Source: Isoetes taiwanensis (taxonomy: Eukaryota > Streptophyta > Lycopodiopsida > Isoetales > Isoetaceae). Taken from it: 64,000 nt of DNA. The notes under the pieces are model-generated. The model saw nothing but the letters and a program-made list of their open reading frames with translations, was not told the origin of the DNA and searched no databases. The translations under genes and the position numbers were made by a program. Below are positions 26,255 to 38,061 of this stretch, piece after piece. How positions within the stretch are numbered: position 1 is the first letter of the stretch; each line of letters opens with the position of its first letter. The stretch is taken from positions 31,107,166 to 31,171,165 of the forward strand of contig JAJEKV010000003.1 in NCBI GenBank assembly GCA_021234155.1. The letters run 5' to 3'.

Positions 26255-26479
26255 ATGTATAGACATCACACCAACCCCTTCCTATGTGGGGCTATAGCTA
26301 GAGCACTTGGACTTGGCTTATCCCATTAATGTTGGTGAAACTCCACAATTTTGTGAAGAGCATTAGCCAAATTCTGGATAGATCACTTGGAGAATATCCT
26401 TCCTAATCAACCAAATAATAAAGAAGACGCAGCAGGAACTTGGAGTACAAGATTTTTCAACAAATTCCTCATAATTATC

Positions 26480-27690
26480 AATCTCAACTAGTGGTGGAGG
26501 TGGAGGTATACGATCGGGATATGGATTTACTACACAGAGCTGGAAATGGCTTTACCACGTAGGGTTCAAACAAAGAGACATGGAACACTGGGTGAAGTTG
26601 AACTAACGGCGATGGAAAGCTCTAGACGAAAGGCAACATTACCAACTCGCTCAATGATCTGATAGGGACCTAAATACTAGTAATCGTATTTGTTACAGGG
26701 ATGAGCTGTCGGCAGATCCTAGTGCAAGAGCCAAGTGAGATCATCAACTGCAAAAGGAGGAGTATCTTGGTGGTGTTGACCTCCATGATGACGATAACAT
26801 GCTTGGGCCTGGACAAGATGGTGCTGAAGTTCATCTTAGAGCATGTGAAGCTTCTCGAACCCTGCCTCAATACTGAAATTGATTGAGTGATATCCTAGGG
26901 CAAAGAAGGACCATCAGGGATGCTTGCCAAAATTAATAAAGAATGGTGTTTAGCCAGTGGAAGTATGGGCAGAATTATTATAAGCAAATTCTTTCAGCAG
27001 TAGCCTATCAACCTAGTCATCATGCTGATAATTGATAAAATATCCGATATACTACTCAAGTATCTGATTATTGCACTCCACTTACCCATTGGTCTCTGTG
27101 TGATGTCCGAAAGAGAGCAAACGTTCCATACACAAGGACTGCAGAATATACTTCCAGAAACTGGCAACAAACTGGGGATTGTGGTCATTGACAATAGTAT
27201 CTGGTAAGCCATAGAGTCGCACTACCTATCGAAGCAAAATATCAGTTGTGGCATCGCTCGAGATGGAGGTATTGCAAGGAATAAAATGTTCCATATTGGA
27301 GAAGCAATCAATGACAACAAGAATGATGTCATGGCCCTAGGAAGATGGAAGCTCGATAATGAAATCTTGAAATGCTCTTCCAAGGACTGATTAAAACTGA
27401 TAAAGGCTAAAGCAGGCCACGTGGAAGGTGCTTGGAAGCTTTTGCATGGCAGCAAGCATCACATAAGTATATAAAAGACTCGCCAGTGTGACTGAGACTT
27501 GACCACCAATAATCCGAAGCAATGGGTTCTAGGGTCTTGGCAATTAAAGTGTCTGGCGAGGGGAGAATAATGACAAGACTGAAAAACTTGAAGTCAGGGA
27601 CCATCAACAGGAACATACAGGATATCGTGTTGAAAAATCAGGCTATCAAGGATGTGAGCACCATAGTCTGAATGTTGAGATGGAGCGTTC
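26480..27690 (-). pseudogene. Ty3/gypsy pol 3' half (integrase), decayed
   Basis: On the minus strand the order is that of a Ty3 pol C-terminus. First comes an HHCC-like region with an H..P..H block, then SDYWWSSL and CDACCHAKASKHLPRGLL (27407-27616). Then the integrase core with GHDIILVVIDCFSNMEHFIP (about 27270-27350) and LYGLPDTIVNDHNPQFVASF (about 27130-27210). Last come YLGPYQIIERVGNVAFRLEL and HPVFHVSLFEPYVV (26500-26680), the typical end of Ty3 pol. Several in-frame stops and frame changes make it non-functional. Protease, RT and RNase H are absent, so it is a truncated copy. Confidence 0.85.
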
Positions 27691-27731
27691 AAAGAAGAGC
27701 ATTCGAGGAAGAGCCCGTGTTGACTAGCCTT

Positions 27732-28625
27732 ATTGCGTGCAGCTTTTATTCAATTCACATTTTACCATCCGTCTTGGGCGTTTTCATGATGAACTTGAAC
27801 ACTTTCTTGCCGCTCTTGCATCTCCTGGATCTACTGTAATTTGTCTCTAGCATCCTCATCAAAAATGGGGGTATGCACAATCTTCTATGGGATAGAGGGT
27901 TTAGCAGTAGATGGAATATCAACAACAGAGGTATCAATGGCATTGGTGGAAGGGATAACAAAAGGTAAAGGGGACACCACAGATGTAGGAGGCAGAAAGG
28001 AAGATGGGACCATCGCAACTAGAAGGTTGCATGTTCAAACCTCGTCTTGTGCAACTACCCTTTTGCATCCATGTGACGTCCATGTGACGACCATCATTTG
28101 TACATAAGAGTATAATGTTCGTATGATACAAATATTCATATGGTCGTCACAGGGGGAGCCTCCTCTCTGTTCCACCCTTCCATTGTTTTGTTTAGAATTT
28201 GGTGAGGGAGAGCCTCCACTTTGTTCTATCCCCCCATTATTTTGCTGGGTACCTGGAAAGAGAGATGCTCCTCTCTGTTCCATCCTTCCATGCAAAGTAT
28301 CAGACTCATTCATGACATTAGAGGCATGTTGACTACCCTTATCGCGTGCATCTTTTATCCAATTCACATTTTACCATCCCTCTTGGGCATTTTCATGATG
28401 TTCTTGAACACTTTCTTGCCGCTCTTGCATCTCTTGGATCTACTGTAATTTGTCTCTAGCATCCTCATCAAAAGTGGGGTATGCACCTTCTTCTATGGGA
28501 TAGAGGGTTTAGCAGTAGATGGAATATCAACAACAGAGGTATCAATGGCATTGGCAGAAGGGATAACAAAAGGTAAAGGGGACACCACAGATGTAGGAGG
28601 CACAAAGGAAGATGGGACCATTGCA
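27732..28625. repeat. About 285-bp direct duplication (27732-28017 and 28338-28625)
   Basis: Both copies run from a GCGTGCA-CTTTTAT block through AGCATCCTCATCAAAA, GGGATAGAGGGTTTAGCAG and ATGGAATATCAACAACAGAG to AAGATGGGACCAT. The segment between them holds a SINE-like piece and three degenerate roughly 54-bp repeats (CCTCCTCTCTGTTCCA type). Confidence 0.85.
28016..28112 (+). mobile_element. 5'-truncated relative of the 26.1-kb SINE
   Basis: Matches the 3' part of 26136-26254: GTTGCA-GTTCAAA, TGCAACTAC, CTTTTG-ATCCATGT, GACGACCAT and ACATAAGAGTATAAT. It carries an extra short internal duplication (CCATGTGACG). It sits inside the duplicated gag-like region. Confidence 0.5.
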
Positions 28626-29654
28626 GGGCGATCTCTCTTAGCACGAAAATTTGCAAATAGAGTAACTTGAAGAAACAAGTCAACAAGCTGAGGACCATTG
28701 AGCAATTGCAATGCATACTTTAAAAAGATAGGACCACTTTTCACAACTACACGGTCAAGAAGACCACGACTAGAAGGAAGAGAGACACAAATTTTAGCTC
28801 CATCAACAATAGAATGGGCCAAATGAATAGCCAGACCATTAGGAACACTGATAAGAAACTCCAGCACCAAGAGATCAAGAGAAAGATTAAGAATAGAAAA
28901 CCAACATGGCATCTTAAGAGCATGAGATATACCAGGAGAAAATTCAGACGAGTAGGGCTGATACAAAATATAATCACTCCACATTGGGTCCATACCACGT
29001 GCCACCATTTGCTCAACAGCAGCAGCAGCATAAAAAATAATCAAGAAAACCTTTCTATCCAACATCTTTAAAGTTCAGTAAGGTGGTAGCCCTATTCTCC
29101 GAAGATGGCCAGTCAAACAATAACCAAGCTTCCTAGTATCAGAAAATGCTCTAGTACATTGATCAACCACACTAAACGACATCAAATTACCAATATGTTT
29201 CTTGTGCAAATCATGATCAATCTCAACCACCTTATATTCAGGCACCTTGAAGAGTACTCTTACACATTTCAGGCTGATAAAAAACTTCAACGGGAGGTAA
29301 TTGAAGCTCCGACTGAGTCTCCTTTACCCTTAACTCACCCAAGAGGTTATTGAGATCTTTCTTATTATCTTGAATCATCACATCAATAATTGTAGCAACG
29401 CAAACTACAGAAGTAGTTGACTACAAGTCCTTCTTGATCCAATCATTAAAGCACTCCCTGCTAGCATTTACTCTGGGAGTTGAGGACCTCCAAGGAAGCG
29501 CACGAGACTGATCTTTATTAGAATTGGCACCAAGGAGTGTCGAGGCACCATCCACGGAAGCATTAACGTCATTCAAAGCACTTTGTACTATTTGGTGCAT
29601 TAGCACAGGGTGCCAGTGCAGGAAAATCACCTTCTTGAAAGAAACTCTCGCCAA
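28127..29654 (-). pseudogene. Retroelement ORF1 with DUF4283-like domain
   Basis: The longest piece is 28493-29065 (190 aa). It contains RKVFLIIFYAAAAVEQMVARG, then WSDYILYQPYSSEFSPG, CWFSILNLSLDLL and DGAKICVSLPSSRGLL. This spacing (aromatic F.VEF, R.G.W, P.....F.P, W..L..L.L, ICV) resembles DUF4283, the N-terminal domain of many plant LINE ORF1 or gag-like proteins (family knowledge). Upstream pieces 29075-29290 and 29421-29654 appear to continue it. Downstream a charged stretch (QEMQERQESVQEHHENAQEGW) is followed by three 18-residue GGRVEQRGGSP-like repeats (28127-28300). Frame breaks are present. It directly precedes the Ty3 fragment on the same strand, but no PR/RT lies between, so I treat them as separate elements. 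Confidence 0.6.
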
Positions 29655-29829
29655 GAGCCAGAGGGTTAATATGCAATGCCAAATTTGTCCCCTGCACCAG
29701 CATGGATACAGGAGATTTTGTGGAAGTTGGCGCCATTCCTTTTTAAAGGGGCCGCAACTATCAAGGTCGAAATGGCTATCAGCCAGAATCTGAAACCTAT
29801 GATGCCACGCCCTTAAAAGAGATTTGAAT

Positions 29830-31500
29830 TAGCTTTCTAACGAGCCAAAAAACACATAAATTCGAGGTCGGTAGCTAAAGCTATGAACACAAACGTCAAA
29901 CAGCCTCGGCAGAAACCCTAAGTCGCTCCATCTCCCCCGTTGATTAGGTTATATTGCACTTTACAATCTTAAACTTCCTTTTTGTCCTACGCGTCATCTT
30001 TTTTTGCACTCTAAAAATCTTCTAGCTGGAGAATCTTCTAATGGGGCTTTTTGAAGGCTTTGACAGATCTGATTGTGCTTTATCCAGATATGCAAAAATT
30101 GTTGCTCATCGATTATTAGCATGCCATATAAATTTACGTAGATAGTAGAATTTAGTTTTATAATAGGCTGAAAATAAGCTGAAGTAGAAAATTTCACGTG
30201 GAAGAGATCAAGATAATCAAGATTGCCTTTAAAATAGGAATCGAAAAAGTGGGGGCTAGGCTCGAGAATTACTGATTGGACTCAACTCCTTTTGGAGCCT
30301 GGGACAAAAACTGGTAGAAAAAATAGAGTTCATATGTAAACTAGTGTATTTGAATTCTAGTTATTCCTCAAATATTTTTTGAACCCTTTAGAATGATAGC
30401 TTGAACAATAAAAACAAGGTGCGCAGCACGGAGGGTTGCCCTCCGTGACCCGAGAGTGAAATGGCTTAAATCACACTTCAAAGTCATGTTTTCGAGCATA
30501 TACTGACATATACTTGGAATATGCCACAAACCCACATGGATGAGGGTTTTCCCCTTAGGGACAACCTAAAAAACTGGACTCAAACATATCAGTGGAATGC
30601 TATTTCCAAGCCCAATTCATAATTCATAAGGCAAGGCATTCAAATACGCTAATAACTCACAAATTGAATGTTGCAAATAGGAAAAAGAAACACAATCCAT
30701 TGGTTCCATTCAAACCTTGAATATATCGAAAGACGAGAAGCAAGAATGATGATTTCGTTGGTGTTTTAGTTTTCTTTATCGGGGCTCAACACATGCACGC
30801 ACTGTAGCCCGGTTCTCCAAGATTCAAGGAATTCGATTTTTTATTCTATTCTATTGCTATTTTTGTTTTCTAAATTTGAAATTGCCTCCAAGATTTCTGG
30901 ACCATATTGAATGTTTATTCGACTACAAAAGAGACCAATGTATGCAATGAATAGCGACATCATTTAGGAACATAAGACAAATAAAAGGAACATGCAAAAG
31001 TAGGTGTATGGTGAAGGAAATGCTTTTTAGAATTTTTTGAACTTTACAAAAGAAATATTTCATCATTTGATGAAATGGGAAGAAAAATAAATAGTCCAGT
31101 AGTAATCCAAATTAGCAATTGCTCTCGGCACTTAACAATGATGCCCCTCCATGCAAACATATTGGTGCTTGCCGTATAATACATTAAGTGATATACTCTA
31201 GTGTTGAGCTTGGATATTGGCCTTGCTCTTGTTTTCTGATAAGCCACGAACCATTGTTGCTGGTGCTTCATGTCATAAAAAATAAACAAGGATGAGAAAA
31301 ACAAGACCATCAATCGCCTCTTTATCCTTTACTCTTGCAACTTACATTGTCCTTCGGTCCTCAAAGCCGTTTTCCTTCAAGTTTTTCTTGAGATCATTAA
31401 GACTTTTCTGTTCCAAAGATGTTTTCCTTATCGACTATGTTACATTTGTGATGCGGTTCTTGGTTAACCTTGCACACTGAGAATCTGCATCTTTGATTCC
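29830..31500. other. Non-coding DNA with a fragment of the GATA-tailed element
   Basis: Bases about 30408-30497 match 16402-16490 of the inverted repeat (AACAAGGTGC, GGAGGGTTGCCCTCC, GTGAA-TGGCTTAAATCA, ACTTCAAAGTCAT). The rest shows no recognisable gene. Confidence 0.55.
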
Positions 31501-31631
31501 CTGAGAATCTGCAAACAAGTCCGCTTAAACGCTTTCGTGGAATTCCCCACACCTTCTCGTGGTCTTTTCAACATTTCTTTGATAGCTCCTTTGCAATCTT
31601 CTTGATTTGCCTCGGACTTTGCCCTCTAGGT

Positions 31632-32299
31632 TCACCTTTTGCAAGTCTCCTCTTTCTCAATAATCAAGCACCAAGATCTGCTCGTTGAGTGCACACCCCT
31701 CTCTCCTCCATACAATATTTGATCACTTATTTGTTGGAAGGACTGCTGAACTATGGCTATTGTACAATCAATGTGACTATCTGCAGAAGAGTTTGTCAGC
31801 GTAACTTCAATACTTTCTGAAGCATTTTCTTTCCTCTTAGCACCATCTGGGTTGACACCATGACTTTCAAGTTGAAAATTTTCCAAATGATCAGCAATGG
31901 TGTTGGGCAGGCCAATAGCTGCATTTAGAATGCCATCATTAACGATATGCCCTCCATCTGTTTTACAGGCCTCACGTATCCTAGGGGCATTGCCTACATC
32001 TACGGTCCCCAGAAGTGCAGGTTTGATGCTAACCTGCTGCTCACCTTCATTCTCATGTTGAGATATGAGCTCCAATACATCACCTTCAATATGCGTCCCT
32101 GATGTATAAACTTCAATATGCTTTTGCTGGAGCATCTCATTTTCCGATAAAAGATCTGTATGTAAGGGGCTGATTGGTACGTTATCTTCGACATGGATTT
32201 CTGATGCACAGTTTGTGACAGCTCCTAACTCTTGACTAACCTTAACTAATGCCCCATTAATTCTTTCCTCCCGGTTCGTACCAAAATAGGTAATCCATC
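31632..32299 (-). CDS. Acidic, low-complexity ORF, perhaps linked to the PGG gene
   Basis: Open from just after 32299 to a stop at 31632, with in-frame ATGs at 32222 or 32135. It contains VEDNVPISPLHTDLLSENEM, then GDVLELISQHENEGEQQV and VTLTNSSADSHIDCTIAIVQ. It is hydrophilic, with no domain recognised. It lies 300 bp downstream of the PGG-domain ORF on the same strand and could be its C-terminal exon, but I could not find an in-phase splice pair. Confidence 0.4.
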
Positions 32300-32600
32300 A
32301 TGTTATGAGCTAATAGATATTTCCACGCAATTATCCACGAGAGTTGGACTCTTGGCACCAAACTAAATAGAAACATAACAAAGAATTGACAGAGTTCCTG
32401 AATTTGAGAAATTGAACTGCATTTGATCATTCTAACAAGGAATTGCTTTTGATTCTAAACAAGAATTCTCTAATGATATTGATAATGATAGCATAGCACT
32501 GCTGAGATATTTGAGCTTCATAACAGATGTTTGAAATATCTCTTTGAAATATCTCTGATGGCACACATAGACCTGCGCTGTAGCAGCTGCTGCAGGTAGC

Positions 32601-33146
32601 CTAAATGGTCATGTGAATGACCCGGCAGCCAGCTGATCCACCACAGTTTGCGCAACCGCATTTAGCACCGCCAATGATGCCCATGTGACTTTGGCTTGAG
32701 TCTGATGATGAAAACAACTTTAGAAATATAACTTTCTGACATTGGTATGATAGTACCAGCTCCCACAAGCACTGTTGCAAACTTGCAATTGCAAAGAAAA
32801 ATGAAAGGCTATTGAAGGCCCAAAACACAGGTACTGCGACATGTCTAGGATAAATCTGATCTGTATTGCCTAATGGTGGTTGTATAAACCCAGCAAATGT
32901 GACACTCGCAATTAATGCAGCACCCACCAAGATTGCATGTGCCCCATCTACATATATCTGACGATCCTGATATAATCGATTCAACCAAGAGTTCACACTT
33001 CTTATCTCAACCTGAAGCATACTACTTATCTTGTAGCTTTGAATGCCAATAGCATTTTTGCCGCTTTCAATCTCTCGATTGGGAAAGCAATTATATGTGA
33101 AGTCTTTAACTGTCTTTAACACCAAAAATAAATGGGCCACGTACAT
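32601..33146 (-). CDS. PGG-domain membrane protein (partial)
   Basis: A 181-aa ORF with the PGG-domain core AILVGAALIASVTFAGFIQP followed by PLGN (about residues 72-98). A second hydrophobic segment follows (VPVFWAFNSLSFFFAIASL) and the tail is Cys/Gly-rich (CGCANCGGSAGC). PGG domains form the membrane part of plant ankyrin-repeat proteins such as the ACD6/ITN1 group (family knowledge). No ankyrin repeats are visible upstream, where the GC-rich array begins within about 100 bp, so the N-terminus was probably lost or displaced. Whether it is expressed is unclear. Confidence 0.65.
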   Translation of the reverse strand: MYVAHLFLVLKTVKDFTYNCFPNREIESGKNAIGIQSYKISSMLQVEIRSVNSWLNRLYQDRQIYVDGAHAILVGAALIASVTFAGFIQPPLGNTDQIYPRHVAVPVFWAFNSLSFFFAIASLQQCLWELVLSYQCQKVIFLKLFSSSDSSQSHMGIIGGAKCGCANCGGSAGCRVIHMTI

Positions 33147-33229
33147 TACTCAACATTCGTATGCAATTTTCAAAAATCCCTAAAAATTCGTTTTTTGGCG
33201 AATATTCGCCACTAAAATCATAACTGATC

Positions 33230-34235
33230 AAGAGGGTCCGATGACCTAGGGGGATAACATTCGTTGTTAACAGCCACAATGGATGATCCCAGAGGAGGGG
33301 ATCCACGTCATTAGACCCGAGGACCTCGGAGGGCGGATAACCTCAGCGGATATCGTCCGCCGTTAACAGCCATGGTGCAGTGTGATCCTGGAGGAGGGGA
33401 TCCGTGCACGTCAACCACGCGATGATCCGTCACGAGGGGATCCACGTCAGCCGTGGATGATCCTAGAGGAGGGGATCCATCTCATTGGCCTCGAAGGTGG
33501 GATCACCTCGGCAGATAACGTCCACCCTTAACAGCTGTGCGGTGTGATCCCAGAGAAGGGGATCCATGCACGCCAGCCGTGCGATGCTTCGGCACAGGGG
33601 GATTCACGTCAGCCGTAGTGATTCCAGAGAAGGGGATCCACCTCCCGGGTCTCGGGGATCCCAGAGGATGGGATCACCTCGGCGGATAACGCCTGCCATT
33701 AACAGCCACGACCTAGGGTGATCCCAGAGGAGGGGATCCACCTCCCTTGGCTCGGGGATCCCGGAGGGCAGGATCACCTCGGCGGATAACAATCGCCGTT
33801 AACAGCCACAGGGGAGTGATCCCAGAGGAGGGGATCCACATCCCTGAGCTGGGGGATCCTGGAGGTCAGGATCACCTAGGCTGATAACGACTGCCATTAA
33901 CAACCACCAATGGGCGATCCCGGAGGAGGGGATTCACATCCACGGGCCTGGGGATCCTAGAGGTCGGGATATACTGGTGGCCGATAACAGTCCCAGTATC
34001 GGCCACGCTCAGGGGATCCCGGAGGACGATATCGTTGGTGTGATCCCAGAGGTCGGGACCTCCGAACCCCGGCTGAGATAGTCTGTGCCTACGTGGCGTA
34101 TGCCCGTACGGTCAAACGGGGTCTCCCCAACGGATCCCATTGGGAGTGACCGGGGATCCTGGAGGATGGTTTTTTTACCTCCGAGATCCCCAAAACCAGG
34201 GTAAAAGTATCTTGAGCCCCTTTTAATAAGCAATT
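33230..34235. repeat. GC-rich GGATCC-studded array, copy A
   Basis: About 1 kb of degenerate units of roughly 110-120 bp. Each contains GGAGGGGATCC, a CGGCGGATAAC block and GTTAACAGCC. It ends in AGGGTAAAAGTATCTTGAGC at 34200-34217. GC content is far above the flanks, and GGATCC occurs many times. It is the reverse complement of the array at 57.9 kb. ORFs crossing it are by-products of the repeat. Confidence 0.9.
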
Positions 34236-34239
34236 AATA

Positions 34240-35180
34240 GCGGGTTTTGATATGTTTTCTATATCTGATCGTTGTTGGCTTTCGGATTTTGCCCATTTGC
34301 ACATTGTATTTATATGCCAAAAAACAAAAATAAGCAACTGACAAGTTGGACAGAGTTGGATTCTGTTTAGGTTTGAGGTCTAATAGAAGATTGGCCATCC
34401 AAAGAAAGGAATCTTGACACCGTAGCCACTGAAATAATCATGAGAAGCATACATAAAATTTCAATAGCTAATAGTTTTAGGTTTTTTGAACTTAGAGATA
34501 GTATCTATTATATCTCAATGGCTAAGAAGATTAGTTTATATTATCTATTAGATATAATCTAACCATATAAACAATTGTTAATAAGACCCAATATAGAGAT
34601 ACTATCTAATGCAGATATTCATTTAATGATATAGATGATATGTATTAAAATAACGTTTAGATTGAAAGGCCCTGCATTATATATAGCATGTTTTCGTGTT
34701 GAATAAAATATATTCATTTGTGGGATCAAAAACTCTGTCAATACCAATCTCCACAATGCAGGGCAACCCATAGTGACATTGGTATTAATTTTAACAGCAA
34801 AGTTTCTTCTACTTTTCAAAGCAACAAGTGTATTTCAGCATACACGACATCTAAAATTGGATGTTGCCAACATTGAACAAAATTTCAATTTTACTGAACA
34901 ATTCTTAATTACGGACTTACCTATCAATCAACTACCACGTCTACATACACTCTATTTTTCAGGTCTATATTCTCAAGATTGAAGAATGCAATAACAAAGT
35001 CTAGGCCCATATTTCCTCTTTTGTATATAAAAATGTTCCCTATATGATTGTACGAACGAGTATTTAAAAGGAAATACTATAGTTCCTTGAACTAATTCAA
35101 ATACTTCCATTGAACAGTTTCTTAACTATCAATTACTTGCGCCTACAAGTAATAAAAGAAAATTTGCCTAAGCAGCAAAC
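34240..35180. other. AT-rich DNA, no gene supported
   Basis: A minus-strand ORF at 34619-34819 contains NTNVTMGCPALWR. This faintly resembles ANATMGCPLGG of the inverted-repeat ORF, but the similarity is too short to use. Confidence 0.35.
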
Positions 35181-35186
35181 TCAAGT

Positions 35187-35795
35187 TTGCTATTAGTTTT
35201 TCTTTTTGAAGAACTTCATCCTAAGGTAGATGTGCTTTGGTGGCAGATTCTTCATAGATGCCCTCGTGTGAATGTGTTTGTCCACAGATTCGATCCTCGA
35301 GTGTCAGCACTTTGCCCGCTATGCACGCTAAGGGATGAGACTATTGAGCACTGTTTCTTTTTGTGTGATCACCTTCGGCCGGTTTAATCTTGGCTGCTTT
35401 CTCTTTTTCATGTCACATGGACAAGTCAGCAAGTGCTCATGGTTGTTTATCCGGATACTTGGAATAAGCTATGAAGCCAAGCCTTTCACTTAGTATGAGG
35501 GTGGTTGTTATGGTCCATCTGGAAGTGAAGAAAATTGCGTGTTTTTAAGGGCTTGGTATTCCTGTTGCTACTGTCCTTCAGGAAGCTCGAGATAGAATTT
35601 CTATGGCCTACCATTGTTCTTCGCTTGCTCCTGCCAGGCGACCTTTGAAATTAATTTGGGGTTGTTGTCTTATGCATAGGCTGGTGGTCCCATTCAGTGG
35701 ATCGTGACTATCCTCTGAGATTTTAATCCCGCCTATGCAGTATCTGTCTTTTGGCTTGGACTTTTAATCAAGTTTGATGTCCTTAAAAAAAAGCC
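35187..35795 (+). pseudogene. LINE 3' end with zf-RVT domain
   Basis: The translation gives VDVLWWQILHRCPRVNVF, then CPLCTLRDETIEHCFFLCDH. This is the zinc-binding reverse-transcriptase-associated module (W..L....P, CP.C....ET..H.FF.C) found at the end of plant LINE ORF2. Stops follow, then a Trp-rich degenerate tail ending in an A-rich run (about 35786-35793), as expected of a LINE 3' end. The RT itself is missing, so this is a 5'-truncated insertion. Confidence 0.7.
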
Positions 35796-35814
35796 CCTGA
35801 AACAATTTGATTAA

Positions 35815-36740
35815 ATGTTAGGGCAATTCCATACATCATGTCTCCTCTTTCTACAACCCAAACAAGGTTTATCTGTATTAACCTCGTTAATACCACCCCT
35901 TACCTTAGAGTAATCCAAAACTTTCCATCCTAGTTTAGAACTAGATTTGTGCCCATTAAAACTACTCGAACAACCCAGTTATACTTCGTCTTTTAGGCTA
36001 GACCTCCTGCTTGATTGACTACATATACAAGCATAGAATACTGTTGTATCCAAATCCCTTGGATGTAGTCTCTTAAGCTTCATTTTAATGCAATGTCGTT
36101 TATGCCACGCATAAAATAAAAAACCTGACTTTCATCATCTAGAGGCTGAACAATTGCAAGCAGCTTCTAATGCTCTTGCTCATATGTCTATAATTCCCCA
36201 GTTTATTGCAATTTATGCAACTGACGATAGGCCACAAGTTCATTCAAGCAATCCAAACTCTCCCTGGAATGGGTCATGTGAAGAAATACCCTTGGTATCT
36301 TCCTCAAGTACATACCTCAGCAGTTAAACCGCATTGCTTAGTTACTAATTTATTAACTTCTTGGTCAATGGGCGTCGTCTTCTCTTGAATATATGCTAAG
36401 TTTCCAGCCAGTTCTTGGACTAAAACACTCTCAAGTTCACGCTTCTCCACTTCCCAAGAGGTTTGGAAGACCTCGTCCATTTCTGTCATTAAAGTCTAGA
36501 TTTTCACAAATCTAAAATGGCAAGTAACTCTTAAGATTCTTGTTTAAATAGAATTTTCAAACCTTATTTAAAATTTATTCCTAGAGTTCATCTAGATTTT
36601 CCCAGAAAACTAGATTCACAGCATGTGTTTAGATTTTCTAGAGTCTAAATTCTAAAATCTAAAATCACAGCTATCTCTTATAATTAAGAGATTCCCAAAG
36701 CTCTGTAATTTCAAAACTCTCGGAGCTCTTGTACAATCCC
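35815..36740 (-). pseudogene. LTR-retrotransposon gag fragment with CCHC knuckle
   Basis: Minus-strand remnant beginning after the primer-binding site. An open segment at 36304-36489 (EMDEVFQTSWEVEKRELESV, then YIQEKTTPIDQEVNK) is followed, after stops, by a CX2CX4HX4C zinc knuckle (CLGCRKRRHDVWNC, about 35822-35866). The order PBS, gag, knuckle fits an LTR element cut off where the LINE fragment starts. Pol is absent. Confidence 0.55.
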
Positions 36741-36743
36741 TGG

Positions 36744-36755
36744 GCTCTGATACCA
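36744..36755 (-). promoter_or_regulatory. tRNA-iMet primer-binding site
   Basis: The minus strand reads TGGTATCAGAGC, complementary to the 3' end of initiator tRNA-Met. It lies four bases inside the presumed LTR end (TG at 36760). Confidence 0.85.
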
Positions 36756-36759
36756 AAAA

Positions 36760-37890
36760 TGTCACGCAGTGTTTATGCAGCTTCCCAACAATGGGAAAAG
36801 GCCAACGGTCTACTACCCATACCATGAACTGCTAGAGTTCCCCACGATCGTTGTAATTAGTCTCCAAGAGAACTAATCAGGAAGAGTGGCTTCTTCTTAA
36901 TTCTTTCCAAAAGAATAGAATGGCTTTTCAACACAAAAACCAGTGAATTATCTCGCTAGGATTCCTACGATGCACTCCAATCTTGCACCAATTGCCAATA
37001 CTGCAATCAAGCAAAGCATTACCCTTATGTTCCAAGTACAAGACAAATCTCTTGCAAGCAATGAACCAAGCCTTTTCCTTGCAATGCACAACACCATTCA
37101 GGATGCTGAAGAGACCTGGAATCAGGCTGGAAGAGATCTGGAATCAGGATGCGTAAATGCAGACAAGGGAAATCGCGATACTACAAGAAGGGGGTTCATG
37201 CTGTTTGTGGGCTTGGAAACTTCGTTTTACAAGCAAAAGGCATGGTTGCTCATCATTTGTTGGTGACCCGCCACTAATTGGGCCGTCCAAAGATGAGAAA
37301 CGAAGGGACTGCCAGTTTTATTCAGTTTCAATTCCATACGGCTGTAGGAGAGCAAACCCTTATCTGTTTCGGCCCTGCTATCCAGATTTGCAGCCCCAAT
37401 TGAAGAGCCGAAGAAAAGGGCAAAAACATATATCAGAAATTCTTAGCTCTGCGCGTTGTGGAAGCTCTCTTAACATTTATGAAGAAAATCTTCTCTACAA
37501 CAATTCACAAACGGTTTGGAGCCTCTTTTTGCTCCCAGATTCTTTCACACAGAATAGTGAGTTCCTCTGTCATTTCAGGCAGTGCCCTGTAATTTAAGCC
37601 ATGAATTAGACAATGAGCCAATTCCGATGACTCTAGCCTCCACTCTTTGATAAATTTACTTGCTAACATGGCAACGCCTTGTGGCGGGTCTCCAGCGCCG
37701 ATAGTTCGCTCACAAGGCAAATTGGCAGAAGGCAATTCTGACCTAGCAAGAGCTCGCGCTGCCCATCTTCCTGTTTTTTTATCTGTGGCTGCTGCCACGA
37801 TGGTGGTTGCCCCACTATTGGGGTGCTCACCTATTTAACCTCAATGGTTCTTCAACCACTAATTCCAATGATGTAATTCATTGCCTTTTA
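36760..37890 (-). mobile_element. Probable LTR of the truncated element (outer end uncertain)
   Basis: It begins TGTCACGCAGTG directly beside the PBS. The outer end is not defined because no second LTR lies in the window; about 37.9 kb is an estimate. ORFs within it (36943-37266, 37157-37597) have no recognisable domain. Confidence 0.45.
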
Positions 37891-37973
37891 ATGCTTTGAA
37901 ATTTAACATATCGTAATGACCAAATGGTTCAAATTATGCCATTATTGCCTTAAGATTATAAGGCGATTATGTC

Positions 37974-38061
37974 TACCGGCTTGGGATCCAAGTAGCATGA
38001 TATGGTGGGACTGCTCCTACCGGCTTGGGATCCAAGTAGCATGATATGGTGGGACTGCTCC
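37974..38061. repeat. Two-copy 44-bp tandem repeat
   Basis: Units 37974-38017 and 38018-38061 are identical as read (TACCGGCTTGGGATCC to GGGACTGCTCC), so the duplication is very recent. Confidence 0.95.

Noticed and set aside
26480-29654. Ty3 integrase fragment and DUF4283-like ORF as one element
   Set aside because: They are on the same strand and adjacent, but no protease, RT or RNase H lies between, and the DUF4283-like domain is typical of other retroelements.
34619-34819. Relative of the inverted-repeat ORF based on TMGCP
   Set aside because: Only about ten residues resemble each other and the surrounding sequence differs, so chance is likely.
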